A stretch of 64,000 bases of DNA from Actinomycetota bacterium (GTDB taxonomy: Bacteria; Actinomycetota; Actinomycetes; Propionibacteriales; Nocardioidaceae), in NCBI GenBank assembly GCA_009701885.1, contig WLJH01000002.1, positions 1-64,000 on the forward strand, written 5' to 3'. The notes under the pieces are model-generated. The model did not search any database, was not told the DNA's origin, and was given only the letters and a program-made list of their open reading frames with translations. Shown piece after piece: positions 30,976 to 39,159 of the stretch (position 1 is the first letter of the stretch; every line of letters starts with the position of its first letter). Made by a program: the position numbers and the translations under genes.

Positions 30976-32478
30976 TCAGAGGCTGGTGGTGCCGTCGGGG
31001 TGGACGAGGTAGCGGTGGCCGTGGGGGCTGGTCCAGAGCCAGTGGCCTGGTGAGAGTCCGCGGACCCGCCAGGGTTTCCCGGCTGGTGACGGGTGGGTCT
31101 TGGCGCGGTGGTCGTGGCGACAGAGCGGGGCCAGGTTGTCGGTCGACGTCTGGTCCGGTGGGCCGGTGTCGGAGTACTCGACGGTGTGGTCGAGGTCGGC
31201 GGTCTCGGCTGGTCGGTTGCAGTGGGGGAAGGTGCAGGTCGTGCGGGTGAGCTTGACCCGGGTGGCGATGCGGTCGGGGACCTCGTAGCTGCTGACTGCG
31301 ACGGTGTCGTGGAGGTCGATGACGGGCTTGACGATGACCTGGGTGCCGGGGGTGCCGCACCAGTCGCGGACTGCGTCGGCGGTGAGAAGCTGGCGGTGGT
31401 TCTCGACCCGCGCCAGGTTGAGGCCGAGCTTGCCGGTGACGGGGTCGACCTGGGGTGCGCCGGTGAGGGCGGCGTCGGAGAGGTGGACGGTCAGGATCAC
31501 GGTGCGGCGGGGTGCGGTGCGCGTGTGGGTTGCGCGGTCTCGACGACGCTCGCTGGCGCTCGCTGCTCGACCATCCTCAGTCGCCCCGGCCTCAGTCGCC
31601 TCGGCCTCAGTCGCCTCGGCCTCAGTCGCCTCGGCCTCGGTCGCCTCGGGGTCGGTGTCGGTGTCGGTGTCGGGGAGGGTGTCTTGGCCGCGGGCGAGGT
31701 AGCCGAGGGCTTTGGCTCGGCGGATGGCGAGGGTGTCGGTGGAGCCGTGGAGCAGCAGCTGGTGGGCGATCTGCCGGATGGCTGTTTCGAGGTCTTCGGC
31801 GTCGGCGCGGTCGAGGAGTCCGTCGGCAGAGACGGCGGAGGCGGTGCCGACCGAAGTCGCCGGTGATGCGAGGTCGAGGTCGAAGTAGAGGTTGGCGCGG
31901 GTGTCGCACTCGGCGACCTCGACCGACTCTGGGTCGAACCGGGCGGTGGCTTCGAGGACGAGGCGGTCGACGGTGACGGGGCCGGCGGTGTGGATCACGT
32001 GGGCGATCTGGGCGTCCACGAACGCCACGGCCTCGGCGGAGAGGCTGCGGGTGGCTTGAGCCAGGCGGCGTACCCGCCAGGCGGTGACCTGCCCGGCGAG
32101 AAGTCGGGCCCAGACCTTGGGGAGGCGGTGCTTGGCCTCCACGACGTCGCCGACCAGGAGGCGGCCGGACTCACGGGTGCGACCCAGCGCGGTCGACAGT
32201 TCGGTGACCGCGAAGTCGGACACCTCGGGGGCACCGGCACCGGCCAGCTCGAGCATCGTGTCGGCGCCGGGCATGCCGAACCGGGACACCCATGCCGACT
32301 CCGCGGCGTCGTAGGCGTCGTCGTCGGGGTGGGAGTAGGTGCCGTACAGGTCCGGCATCAACGCACCCGTGGTGTGCGCATCGGCCCACTCCGCGACCCC
32401 GATCAGCAGCTCGCGAGCGGCGTCGTCCTCGCGCGCCTTCGCGGCGCGGATCGCGTCGAGGAGGGGGCTGGTGGACAT
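30976..32478 (-). CDS. DUF222/HNH endonuclease (13E12-like family)
   Basis: The 500-residue protein has an N-terminal DUF222 region and a C-terminal HNH nuclease (CTFPHCNRPAETADLDHTVE, then TDNLAPLCRHDHR), with zinc-binding CxxxC and CxxHH type residues. Between them lies an EATEA repeat tract. The family is abundant in actinobacteria and includes the mycobacterial REP13E12 proteins, whose genes carry LexA boxes. The ATG at 32478 is seven bases from a TATACT -10, so the mRNA is probably leaderless; the upstream in-frame codon lies inside the LexA box. Its substrate is unknown. Confidence 0.9.
   Translation of the reverse strand: MSTSPLLDAIRAAKAREDDAARELLIGVAEWADAHTTGALMPDLYGTYSHPDDDAYDAAESAWVSRFGMPGADTMLELAGAGAPEVSDFAVTELSTALGRTRESGRLLVGDVVEAKHRLPKVWARLLAGQVTAWRVRRLAQATRSLSAEAVAFVDAQIAHVIHTAGPVTVDRLVLEATARFDPESVEVAECDTRANLYFDLDLASPATSVGTASAVSADGLLDRADAEDLETAIRQIAHQLLLHGSTDTLAIRRAKALGYLARGQDTLPDTDTDTDPEATEAEATEAEATEAEATEAGATEDGRAASASERRRDRATHTRTAPRRTVILTVHLSDAALTGAPQVDPVTGKLGLNLARVENHRQLLTADAVRDWCGTPGTQVIVKPVIDLHDTVAVSSYEVPDRIATRVKLTRTTCTFPHCNRPAETADLDHTVEYSDTGPPDQTSTDNLAPLCRHDHRAKTHPSPAGKPWRVRGLSPGHWLWTSPHGHRYLVHPDGTTSL
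31534..31573. repeat. Interspersed repeat (family B) inside the HNH gene
   Basis: Gcggtctcgacgacgctcgc, then tggcgctcgctgctcgacca, is a relative of the copies at 32753-32851 and 44341-44378. On the coding strand it contributes the arginine-rich stretch RAASASERRRDRA, just before the EATEA tract. Confidence 0.75.
31576..31650. repeat. 15-bp minisatellite coding for EATEA
   Basis: Five near-perfect copies of ctcagtcgcctcggc encode the repeated peptide EATEA on the minus strand. Being a multiple of three, copy-number change keeps the frame and varies the linker between DUF222 and HNH. Confidence 0.9.
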
Positions 32479-32484
32479 GATGGA

Positions 32485-32490
32485 AGTATA
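32485..32490 (-). promoter_or_regulatory. -10 element (TATACT) of the HNH gene
   Basis: TATACT on the minus strand ends seven bases before the ATG at 32478, which places the transcript start at or next to the start codon. The LexA box lies directly upstream in the spacer. Confidence 0.6.
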
Positions 32491-32491
32491 G

Positions 32492-32507
32492 TCGAACACA
32501 CGTTCGA
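32492..32507. promoter_or_regulatory. LexA (SOS) box
   Basis: TCGAACACACGTTCGA is a perfect palindrome with a 4-base centre. It matches the actinobacterial/mycobacterial SOS-box form TCGAAC-N4-GTTCGA. It overlaps the -10/-35 spacer of the DUF222/HNH gene, so LexA would repress the gene until DNA damage. Confidence 0.85.
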
Positions 32508-32877
32508 GGGACAGTGTTTCCCCAGGTCAGACCCACTTTTTCACGACATTCTTGTCGTCCGATCGAAGCCCGACCGAAGCGAGCACCCCAGCGCAGGGCG
32601 ACCATCGAGGCAAGCGCAACCAAGAAGCCCAGCTGGCACCCACGGCGACCACGCTTCTCCGTCAATCAGGACCTGCTGCCGCGCGAACGCGCCACGACCC
32701 ACCAACGGCGACCCAGGGAGCAACCCTGGTGACAGCAGCGCGACCGGCGTACGCGGTCTCGACGACGGCTCGCCTAGCGGCTCGCCTGCTCGACCATCGA
32801 GAGCAGCGCGGTCTCGACGACGGCTCGCCTAGCGGCTCGCCTGCTCGACCACCCAGCGTGGGGCGGTCCCGACGGTG
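32508..32877. other. Non-coding stretch upstream of the HNH gene
   Basis: No gene is supported. The left part (about 32513-32740) is less GC-rich than the surroundings and holds short broken frames. The right part holds two identical family B repeats. Confidence 0.5.
32753..32851. repeat. Two identical 44-bp family B repeats
   Basis: 32753-32796 and 32808-32851 are identical over 44 bases (from gcggtctcgacgacggctcg to ctgctcgacca), separated by 11 bases. Each contains the doubled motif ggctcgcc. Related copies lie at 31534-31573 and 44341-44378. Confidence 0.9.
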
Positions 32878-34080
32878 CTACGGCTGGACCTGCAGGATCT
32901 TGTCGTCCCCGGGCGCGGGCGTGCCGCGGCCGTCGCGGTTGCTGGTGGTGACCCACAGGGTGCCGTCGGGGGCGAGGGCGACGCCGCGCAGCCGGCCGTG
33001 GTCGCCGAGGAAGAACGCCCGGGGCTTCTGGGCCTTCTTGGAGCCCTTCACCTCGACCCGCCACAGCCGCTGGCCCTTGAGCGCGCCGAGCCAGAGGTGG
33101 CCCTTCGCGTAGGCCAGGCCCGAGGGGGAGGCGTCGTCGGTGTCCCAGGTGATCGCGGGGTCGACGTACCCCTGCTGGCGGGCCGCCTTGCCGCCGTCGC
33201 CCTCGAAGGCCGGCCAGCCGTAGTCCTTGCCCGACCGCACGAGGTTGAGCTCGTCGAAGGTGTCCGCGCCGAACTCCGAAGCCCACAGCTGGTTGCGCAC
33301 GAACGCCAGGCCCTGCACGTTGCGGTGGCCGAGGGAGAAGACCGGCGAGTCCGGGTCGGGGTTGCCGGGGGCGGGGTCCCCGTCGGGGGTGATCCGCAGG
33401 ATCTTGCCGCCGAGGTCGTCGGGGTCCGCGGCGCGATCGGGCTCGCCGATCTCCCCGGTCGAGACGTAGAGCAGCCCGTCGGGTCCGAAGACCAGCTGAC
33501 CGCCGTCGTGGATGAAGCCGTTGGGGATGCCCGTGAGGATCGGCTCCGGCTCGCCGAGGGTGTCGCCGTCGAGCACGGCCCGCACGACCCGGTTGTCGGT
33601 GGCGGTGGTGACGTAGAGGTAGACCAGCCCGTCCTCGTCGTACGTCGGGGAGACGGCCACCCCGAGCAGGCCGCCCTCACCCTCGGGGGCCGCGGTCTCG
33701 ATCGTGGCGACCTCGACGACCTCGTGGTCGGGGCCGGTCAGCCGCAGCAGCCGGGCGGTGTCGCGCTCGGTGACCAGCGCGTCGCCATCCGGCAGGAACG
33801 CCAGGCCCCAGGGGGCCTCGAGGTCGGTGGCGATGGTGCCCACCAGCTCCGGAGGACCGCCCTTGCCGCCCGTGCCCTTCCCCTCGGTGTCGTCCGCGGA
33901 CCCCTGGTCGGTCGGGGCCTCGGTCGGCACCGGGAGCGGCGTGCCGGTGGCGGTGGTCTCGATGAGGGTGACCGTGGAGGTGCTGCCCTCCTCCAGGCAC
34001 CCGGTCGTGCCGGTGACCAGCACCAGGACCGCCGCCAGGGCCAGGCTGCGGGAGCACCGCAGCGGCCCGGGTCGGTTCAC
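32878..34080 (-). CDS. PQQ-type sugar dehydrogenase (glucose/sorbosone dehydrogenase family), lipoprotein
   Basis: The 400-residue protein has a lipoprotein signal with lipobox LVTGTTGC (about residues 18-25) and a Thr/Gly-rich linker. A six-bladed beta propeller of the GSDH family follows: LEAPWGLAFLPDGDALVTER, then GLAFVRNQLWASEFG and GKDYGWPAFEG. Members oxidise aldose sugars using PQQ; no PQQ synthesis genes are in the window, so cofactor and substrate are inferred. The GTG start overlaps the upstream hydrolase stop by four bases, so the two are co-translated. Confidence 0.87.
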   Translation of the reverse strand: MNRPGPLRCSRSLALAAVLVLVTGTTGCLEEGSTSTVTLIETTATGTPLPVPTEAPTDQGSADDTEGKGTGGKGGPPELVGTIATDLEAPWGLAFLPDGDALVTERDTARLLRLTGPDHEVVEVATIETAAPEGEGGLLGVAVSPTYDEDGLVYLYVTTATDNRVVRAVLDGDTLGEPEPILTGIPNGFIHDGGQLVFGPDGLLYVSTGEIGEPDRAADPDDLGGKILRITPDGDPAPGNPDPDSPVFSLGHRNVQGLAFVRNQLWASEFGADTFDELNLVRSGKDYGWPAFEGDGGKAARQQGYVDPAITWDTDDASPSGLAYAKGHLWLGALKGQRLWRVEVKGSKKAQKPRAFFLGDHGRLRGVALAPDGTLWVTTSNRDGRGTPAPGDDKILQVQP

Positions 34081-34991
34081 GGCACCCGCCGCAGGAAGTC
34101 CAGCAACAGCTCGTGCACCTGCTCGGGCTTCTCGAGGTTGAGGAAGTGGGTGCCCGGCAGCTCGACGTACGTCGCCCCCTCGATCCGCTCCGCGGCGGTG
34201 CGCATGTCGCGGGAGCCGGCGAGCAGGTCCCAACGGCCGGCGACGAAGGCGGCGGGCACGCGGATGTTGCGGAGCGAGACGCGGCCGTGCTCGGAGGTGC
34301 GCAGCGCGAGGTGGAAGTACCACCGCAGGTCGGTCGAGAGCAGCTCGGCGACCGCCTTGGCGGTGATGTCGGGGTCGCGCACCGGCAGCATGAAGCCGGT
34401 GTGGCTGAGCAGGTCGATGGCGCGGCGGCCGATGGGCAGCCGGTGCACCAGCGGGTTCAGCGCCCCACCGGCGTGCTTGCCGACGCGGGTGATGTTGACC
34501 GTCAGCGTGCGGGCGACGAGGTGCGGCAGCCGCAGCGGGCCGAGCATCGTGGCGAAGGTGTCACCGGGGACGCCGGCCACGGCGAAGAGCCCGCTGACCC
34601 GCTCGGGGTGACGGAAGGCCAGCTCGAACATCGTGTTGACGCCCATCGACCAGCCCATGAGCACCGCGCGGGCCACGCCGAAGTGGTCCATGACCGAGAG
34701 GCCGTCCTCGACGAACTCCTCGATGCCGCAGCGGTCGGGGTCGTCGGGTCGGGCCGAGCCGCCGGTGCCGCGGTGGTTCCACGACACGACCCGCACCTCG
34801 CAGGCGGGGTCGAGCAGCGCGGGCCACGCCCACGGGTTGGTGCCCAGGCCGTTGCACAGCACGACCGTGGGGCCGGTGCGGGTGCCGTCGGGGTCGTTGG
34901 TCCAGGCGCGGAGCCGGGTCCCGTCGTCCGAGAGCACCTCGTGGAAGGCGATGGCGGGAGCGGTGGTCGGGCGGGCCGCGGACTTCGGCAT
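34077..34991 (-). CDS. Alpha/beta-fold hydrolase
   Basis: The 304-residue protein carries the oxyanion region CNGLGTN, nucleophile elbow GWSMGVN (Ser), an acid in AGRWDLLAG and a late His in PGTHFLNLE, a full catalytic triad. A helical cap lies at about 150-225. It resembles 3-oxoadipate enol-lactonase-like and epoxide-hydrolase-like enzymes, but no specific substrate can be named. It is the first gene of the pair with the sugar-dehydrogenase lipoprotein. Confidence 0.85.
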   Translation of the reverse strand: MPKSAARPTTAPAIAFHEVLSDDGTRLRAWTNDPDGTRTGPTVVLCNGLGTNPWAWPALLDPACEVRVVSWNHRGTGGSARPDDPDRCGIEEFVEDGLSVMDHFGVARAVLMGWSMGVNTMFELAFRHPERVSGLFAVAGVPGDTFATMLGPLRLPHLVARTLTVNITRVGKHAGGALNPLVHRLPIGRRAIDLLSHTGFMLPVRDPDITAKAVAELLSTDLRWYFHLALRTSEHGRVSLRNIRVPAAFVAGRWDLLAGSRDMRTAAERIEGATYVELPGTHFLNLEKPEQVHELLLDFLRRVP

Positions 34992-35040
34992 GGGTCGATT
35001 GTGCCCGAGGAGCGCGGTGGCGGGACGGATCCGTCCAGCG

Positions 35041-35343
35041 TCAGGCCCGGGCGCTGCGGCCGGGCCCGGGGCCGTCCTCGGTCCGCGGGGCAGGGATGGT
35101 CGGGTGCCCCTCGCGGGCCGCGAGGAACTCCTCGACGTCCTCGCGCTCGGCGCGGCGCGCGGCCAGCGCGGTGCCGGCGACCATCGCGTTGCGGCAGGCC
35201 GCGCGCTGGGAGTCCAGCGCCCACTGCTGGACCGAGGAGCGCAGCGCGTGCCACGCGGCCCCCGGGACGCTGCGCGGGGTGACGATCGGCGGCAGGACGC
35301 GCAGCCGCCGCGCCCGGGGGTCGGGGTGCTGCGGCAAGGACAT
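35041..35343 (-). CDS. Hypothetical actinobacterial protein
   Basis: I do not recognise this 100-residue product. It begins MSLPQHPDPRARRLRVLPPI, has a central helical stretch (WHALRSSVQQWALDSQRAAC) and an acidic/basic EREDVEEFLAAREGH segment. It has no membrane helix or signal. GAGGAG upstream of the ATG and normal GC3 use support it as a gene. Confidence 0.6.
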   Translation of the reverse strand: MSLPQHPDPRARRLRVLPPIVTPRSVPGAAWHALRSSVQQWALDSQRAACRNAMVAGTALAARRAEREDVEEFLAAREGHPTIPAPRTEDGPGPGRSARA

Positions 35344-35476
35344 GCGGGGTGGACTCCTCGAAGAGGGCGGAGCCAGAGGGTCGGGGCCAACGGCGACGGC
35401 ACCGCCCAATCTAGGCCCCGGACGCGACGGCGCAAGGCCTCGCGCGCGATGCTCACGTGAATCTCAGGTCACGCCC

Positions 35477-36370
35477 TCAGTCGCGGACGACGACGTCCCG
35501 TCCTGCCCGCCCTGCCCCGGCGGCCCGGGTGGCACCGACGCTCGCGGCGATGACGCAGGCGACCGCCGCCCACTGCGCCGCTCCGAGCAGCTCCCCGAGC
35601 ACCAGGATCCCCGCGAGGGCCGCGGCGGCCGGCTCCAGGCTCATCAGGATGCCGAAGACCCCGGGGGAGAGGCTGCGCAGCGCGACCAGCTCGCAGCTGT
35701 AGGGGATGACCGAGGAGAGCAGTCCGACCGCGGCCCCGATCAGCAGGATGCGCGGGTCGAGCAGGTCCTCGCCGCCTATGCCGATCGCGAAGGGGGTCAG
35801 CAGCAGTGCGGCCACGACGCTCGCCACGGCCAGACCGTCCAGGCCCTCCCAGTGGCGCCCGGTGCGCGCGCTCAGCAGGATGTACGCCGCCCAGGCCGCC
35901 CCGGCGACCAGCGCGAACACCACGCCCGCGGCGTCCAGGTCGTCGCCGTCGAAGCCCAGCAGCAGCACCCCGACCGCGGCGAGCACCACCCACGCCAGGT
36001 CGCGCGGGCGGCGCGACCCCAGCACCGCCAGCGTGAGCGGCCCGATGAACTCGATCGTCACCGCGACGCCGAGCGGGATCCGGGCGAAGGACTGGTAGAT
36101 CGCCCAGTTCATCAGCGCCAGGCTCGCCCCGAAGGCGAGCACCACGAGCCAGTCCTCGCGGGTGCGTCCCCGCAGCTGCGGGCGCAGCACGGCGACGAGC
36201 ACGAGCATGCTCGTGGCCAGGCGCAGCCACACGATCGTGGTGGGGTCGACCTCGTCGAAGAGCGACTTCGCGAAGCCCGCCCCGAGCTGCACCGAGGCGA
36301 TCCCGACGAGCACCAGCCACACCGGTGACAGGACCGGTCGCCGGGTGGACGATGAGTTCCGGCCGGTCAC
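35477..36370 (-). CDS. EamA/DMT-family transporter
   Basis: The 297-residue membrane protein has ten hydrophobic segments in two five-helix repeats, the EamA (drug/metabolite) arrangement, close to RhtA-type exporters. Motifs such as IEFIGPLTLAVLG and SVIPYSCELVALRSL fit the RhtA group, which exports threonine or homoserine. Substrate is not proven. It has a GTG start and is divergent from the BNR protein gene. Confidence 0.88.
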   Translation of the reverse strand: MTGRNSSSTRRPVLSPVWLVLVGIASVQLGAGFAKSLFDEVDPTTIVWLRLATSMLVLVAVLRPQLRGRTREDWLVVLAFGASLALMNWAIYQSFARIPLGVAVTIEFIGPLTLAVLGSRRPRDLAWVVLAAVGVLLLGFDGDDLDAAGVVFALVAGAAWAAYILLSARTGRHWEGLDGLAVASVVAALLLTPFAIGIGGEDLLDPRILLIGAAVGLLSSVIPYSCELVALRSLSPGVFGILMSLEPAAAALAGILVLGELLGAAQWAAVACVIAASVGATRAAGAGRAGRDVVVRD

Positions 36371-36429
36371 CGGGTCACCGTAGGTGACACCTCGCCAACG
36401 CCCCCGCCCGGGGAGATCTGGAGCAACGC

Positions 36430-37518
36430 ATGAGCGACACGGTGCTGATGGTCGGCACGCGCAAGGGCCTGTGGGTCGGGCGCTCGGACGCCGCGCGCCG
36501 CGACTGGGAGTGGAGCGGCCCGCACAGCGACATGGAGGAGGTCTACTCCTGCCTCGTCGACGTGCGCGGTGACCGGCCTCGGCTGCTCGTCGGCGCCTCC
36601 TCGCCCTGGCTGGGCCCGCAGGTGCGGATCAGCGAGGACCTCGGCGCGACCTGGAAGGACGCCGAGGAGCCGCCGCGGTTCCCGGCCGACGTCGACGCTT
36701 CGGTCGAGCGGGTCTGGCAGCTCGTCGCCGGTGCCGGCCCCGGGGTGGTGTACGCCGGCACCGAGCCCGGTGCGGTCTTCCGCTCCTCCGACGGCGGGCA
36801 CACCTTCACCCTCGAGCGCGGCCTCTGGGACCACCCGCACCGCCCCGAGTGGGGAGCGGGCTACGGCGGTCAGGCGTTCCACACGATCCTGCCGCACCCC
36901 AGCGACCCGTCGTCGGTCCTGGCGGCGCTCTCGACCGGCGGCGTCTACGGCACGACCGACGGCGGCGAGACCTGGGAGCCACGCAACCAGGGCGTCTCGG
37001 CGATCTTCCTGCCCGAGGGGCAGCAGTACCCGGCGTACGGCCAGTGCGTGCACAAGGTCGCCCGCCACCCCTCGCGGCCCGAACGGCTCTACCTGCAGAA
37101 CCACGGCGGCGTCTTCCGCTCCGATGACGAGGGCGGGTCCTGGACCTCGATCGCCGACGGCCTGCCCTCGGACTTCGGCTTCCCGGTCGTGGTCCACCCC
37201 CACGAGCCGGACACGATCTACACCTTCCCGCTCGGCGGCGGCGAGGGTCGCTACCCGGTCGACGCGCAGGCGCGGGTCTGGCGCTCGCGCGACGCCGGCG
37301 ACACCTGGGAGCGGCTCGGCGACGGCCAGCTGCCGGACGGCTTCTTCGTCGGGGTCATGCGCGACGCGATGTGCGTCGACGACCACCCCGAGGCGGGGGT
37401 GTACGTCGGTGCGCGCAACGGCTCGGTGTGGGTCTCGCCGGACGCGGGGGAGAGCTGGCACTGCGCGGTCCGCGACCTGCCCGACGTCATGTGCGTGCGG
37501 GCCGCGGCGCTCGACTGA
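36430..37518 (+). CDS. BNR/sialidase-like beta-propeller protein
   Basis: The 362-residue protein contains repeated Asp-box motifs (SDGGHTF, TDGGETW, DDEGGSWTS, RDAGDTWERL, PDAGESWHC), which mark beta-propeller blades. It lacks the arginine triad and FRIP motif expected of a true sialidase, and has no signal peptide. It is therefore likely a cytoplasmic propeller of the VPS10/exo-alpha-sialidase-like superfamily. Function is unknown. Confidence 0.8.
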   Translation: MSDTVLMVGTRKGLWVGRSDAARRDWEWSGPHSDMEEVYSCLVDVRGDRPRLLVGASSPWLGPQVRISEDLGATWKDAEEPPRFPADVDASVERVWQLVAGAGPGVVYAGTEPGAVFRSSDGGHTFTLERGLWDHPHRPEWGAGYGGQAFHTILPHPSDPSSVLAALSTGGVYGTTDGGETWEPRNQGVSAIFLPEGQQYPAYGQCVHKVARHPSRPERLYLQNHGGVFRSDDEGGSWTSIADGLPSDFGFPVVVHPHEPDTIYTFPLGGGEGRYPVDAQARVWRSRDAGDTWERLGDGQLPDGFFVGVMRDAMCVDDHPEAGVYVGARNGSVWVSPDAGESWHCAVRDLPDVMCVRAAALD

Positions 37519-37583
37519 GCGCCGCCGACGGCCCGGCCGCGAGACGCCCTCACCGGCTCCCGCCCGCTCGCTACCGTAACGGC

Positions 37584-39146
37584 GTGAGCGCGACCACTGC
37601 CGACCTCGAGGACGCCCGCACGGACACCGACGTCGAGCACCACGAGGTGATCGTCGTGGGCGCCGGCTTCTCCGGCATCGGTGCGGCCATCAAGCTCGAC
37701 GAGGCCGGCATCCGCGACTGGCTGGTCCTCGAGGCCGCCGACGGCGTCGGCGGCACCTGGCACTGGAACACCTACCCCGGGGTCGCGGTCGACATCCCGT
37801 CGTTCAGCTACCAGTTCTCCTTCGCCCAGCGCACCGACTGGTCGCGCACCTACGCACCCGGCTCGGAGCTGAAGAGGTACGCCGAGGACCTGGTCGAGGC
37901 CGCCGGCATCCGCGACCGGATGCGGTTCGGCTGCCTCGTGGAGGGGGCGGCGTGGGACGAGGCGACGACCCGCTGGCGGGTGCGGCTGGCCGACGGGACC
38001 GAGCTGACGGCGACGTACCTCCTCAACGCCTCGGGCGTGCTCACCACCCCGAAGGCCCCCGACATCCCGGGCATCGAGGACTTCGCCGGCACCACCGTGC
38101 ACACCGCGCGCTGGGACCACGACCTGGACCTCACCGGCAAGCGGGTCGGCGTGATCGGCACCGGCGCCTCCGCGGTGCAGCTCATCCCCGAGATCGCCCC
38201 GGTCGTCGATGAGCTCACCGTCTTCCAGCGCACCCCGATCTGGTGCTTCCCCAAGCCCGACGCGGCCCTGCCGGGCCCGCTGCGCCTGGCCATGCGGCTG
38301 CCGGGGGTCAAGCAGGGACTGCGGCTGGCCAGCCAGGCCTTCGTCGAGGTCACCTTCCCGATCGCGGCGCACTTCCACTCCTACGTCCGGATCGCCTCGA
38401 CGATGGAGCACGCCGGCCGGCTGTGGCTGCGCTCGCAGGTGCGCGACCCGGAGGTCCGCGAGAAGCTCACCCCGTCGTACGGCGTCGGCTGCAAGCGCCC
38501 GAGCTTCCACAACGACTACCTCGCGACCTACAACCTGCCCCAGGTCCACCTCGAGACCGACGCCATCACCGAGGTCGTCCCCGAGGGCATCCGCACCCGG
38601 GGCAGCGACGGCGAGAGCCTCCACGAGCTCGACGTGCTCGTGCTCGCCACGGGCTTCCGGGTGATGGAGCCCGACAGCCTGCCGACCTTCCCGCTGGTCG
38701 GCGCCGACGGCGGCACGGTCCAGCAGTTCTGGGCCGAGCACCGGGTGCAGGCCTATCAGGGCGTCTCGGTGCCGGGCTTCCCCAACTTCTTCACCGTGTT
38801 CGGCCCCTACGGCTACATCGGCGGCTCCTACTTCCACCTCATCGAGACCCAGGTGCGCCACATCGTGCGCTGCCTCGAGCACGCCCGCAGCACCGGTGCC
38901 GCCCGGGTCGAGGTGACCCAGAAGGCCAACGACGCCTACCTCGCCTCGATGCTCGAGCGGCGCCCGACCCAGGTGTTCTGGCAGGAGTCGTGCACCGGCG
39001 CCAACAGCTACTACTTCGACCAGCACGGCGACGTCGGGCTGCGCCCGGGCACCACGCTCGGCACGATGTGGGCCAGCCGGACCTTCCCGCTGGACGCCTA
39101 CACCTTCCAGCCGGCCCGCGACCGGGAGCCGGCCGCCACGGGCTGA
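37584..39146 (+). CDS. Flavin monooxygenase (Baeyer-Villiger type)
   Basis: The 520-residue protein has two dinucleotide folds: FAD motif VVGAGFSGIGAAI near residue 26 and NADPH motif VIGTGASAVQLI near 188. The linker FAGTTVHTARWD corresponds to the Baeyer-Villiger fingerprint FxGxxxHxxxW. It would insert oxygen next to ketones, using NADPH and O2. The GTG start lies 66 bases after the preceding gene. No obvious pathway partner is adjacent; the flanking GH65 gene is convergent. Confidence 0.88.
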   Translation: MSATTADLEDARTDTDVEHHEVIVVGAGFSGIGAAIKLDEAGIRDWLVLEAADGVGGTWHWNTYPGVAVDIPSFSYQFSFAQRTDWSRTYAPGSELKRYAEDLVEAAGIRDRMRFGCLVEGAAWDEATTRWRVRLADGTELTATYLLNASGVLTTPKAPDIPGIEDFAGTTVHTARWDHDLDLTGKRVGVIGTGASAVQLIPEIAPVVDELTVFQRTPIWCFPKPDAALPGPLRLAMRLPGVKQGLRLASQAFVEVTFPIAAHFHSYVRIASTMEHAGRLWLRSQVRDPEVREKLTPSYGVGCKRPSFHNDYLATYNLPQVHLETDAITEVVPEGIRTRGSDGESLHELDVLVLATGFRVMEPDSLPTFPLVGADGGTVQQFWAEHRVQAYQGVSVPGFPNFFTVFGPYGYIGGSYFHLIETQVRHIVRCLEHARSTGAARVEVTQKANDAYLASMLERRPTQVFWQESCTGANSYYFDQHGDVGLRPGTTLGTMWASRTFPLDAYTFQPARDREPAATG

Positions 39147-39159
39147 CCGGCCGGGCGGG

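Noticed and set aside
30976..32499. Mobile element or transposase at the HNH gene
   Set aside because: DUF222/HNH genes are dispersed in actinobacteria but no terminal inverted repeats, target duplication or transposase was seen.
36430..37518. Secreted sialidase
   Set aside because: Asp boxes are present but the signal peptide, the FRIP motif and the catalytic arginine set are not.
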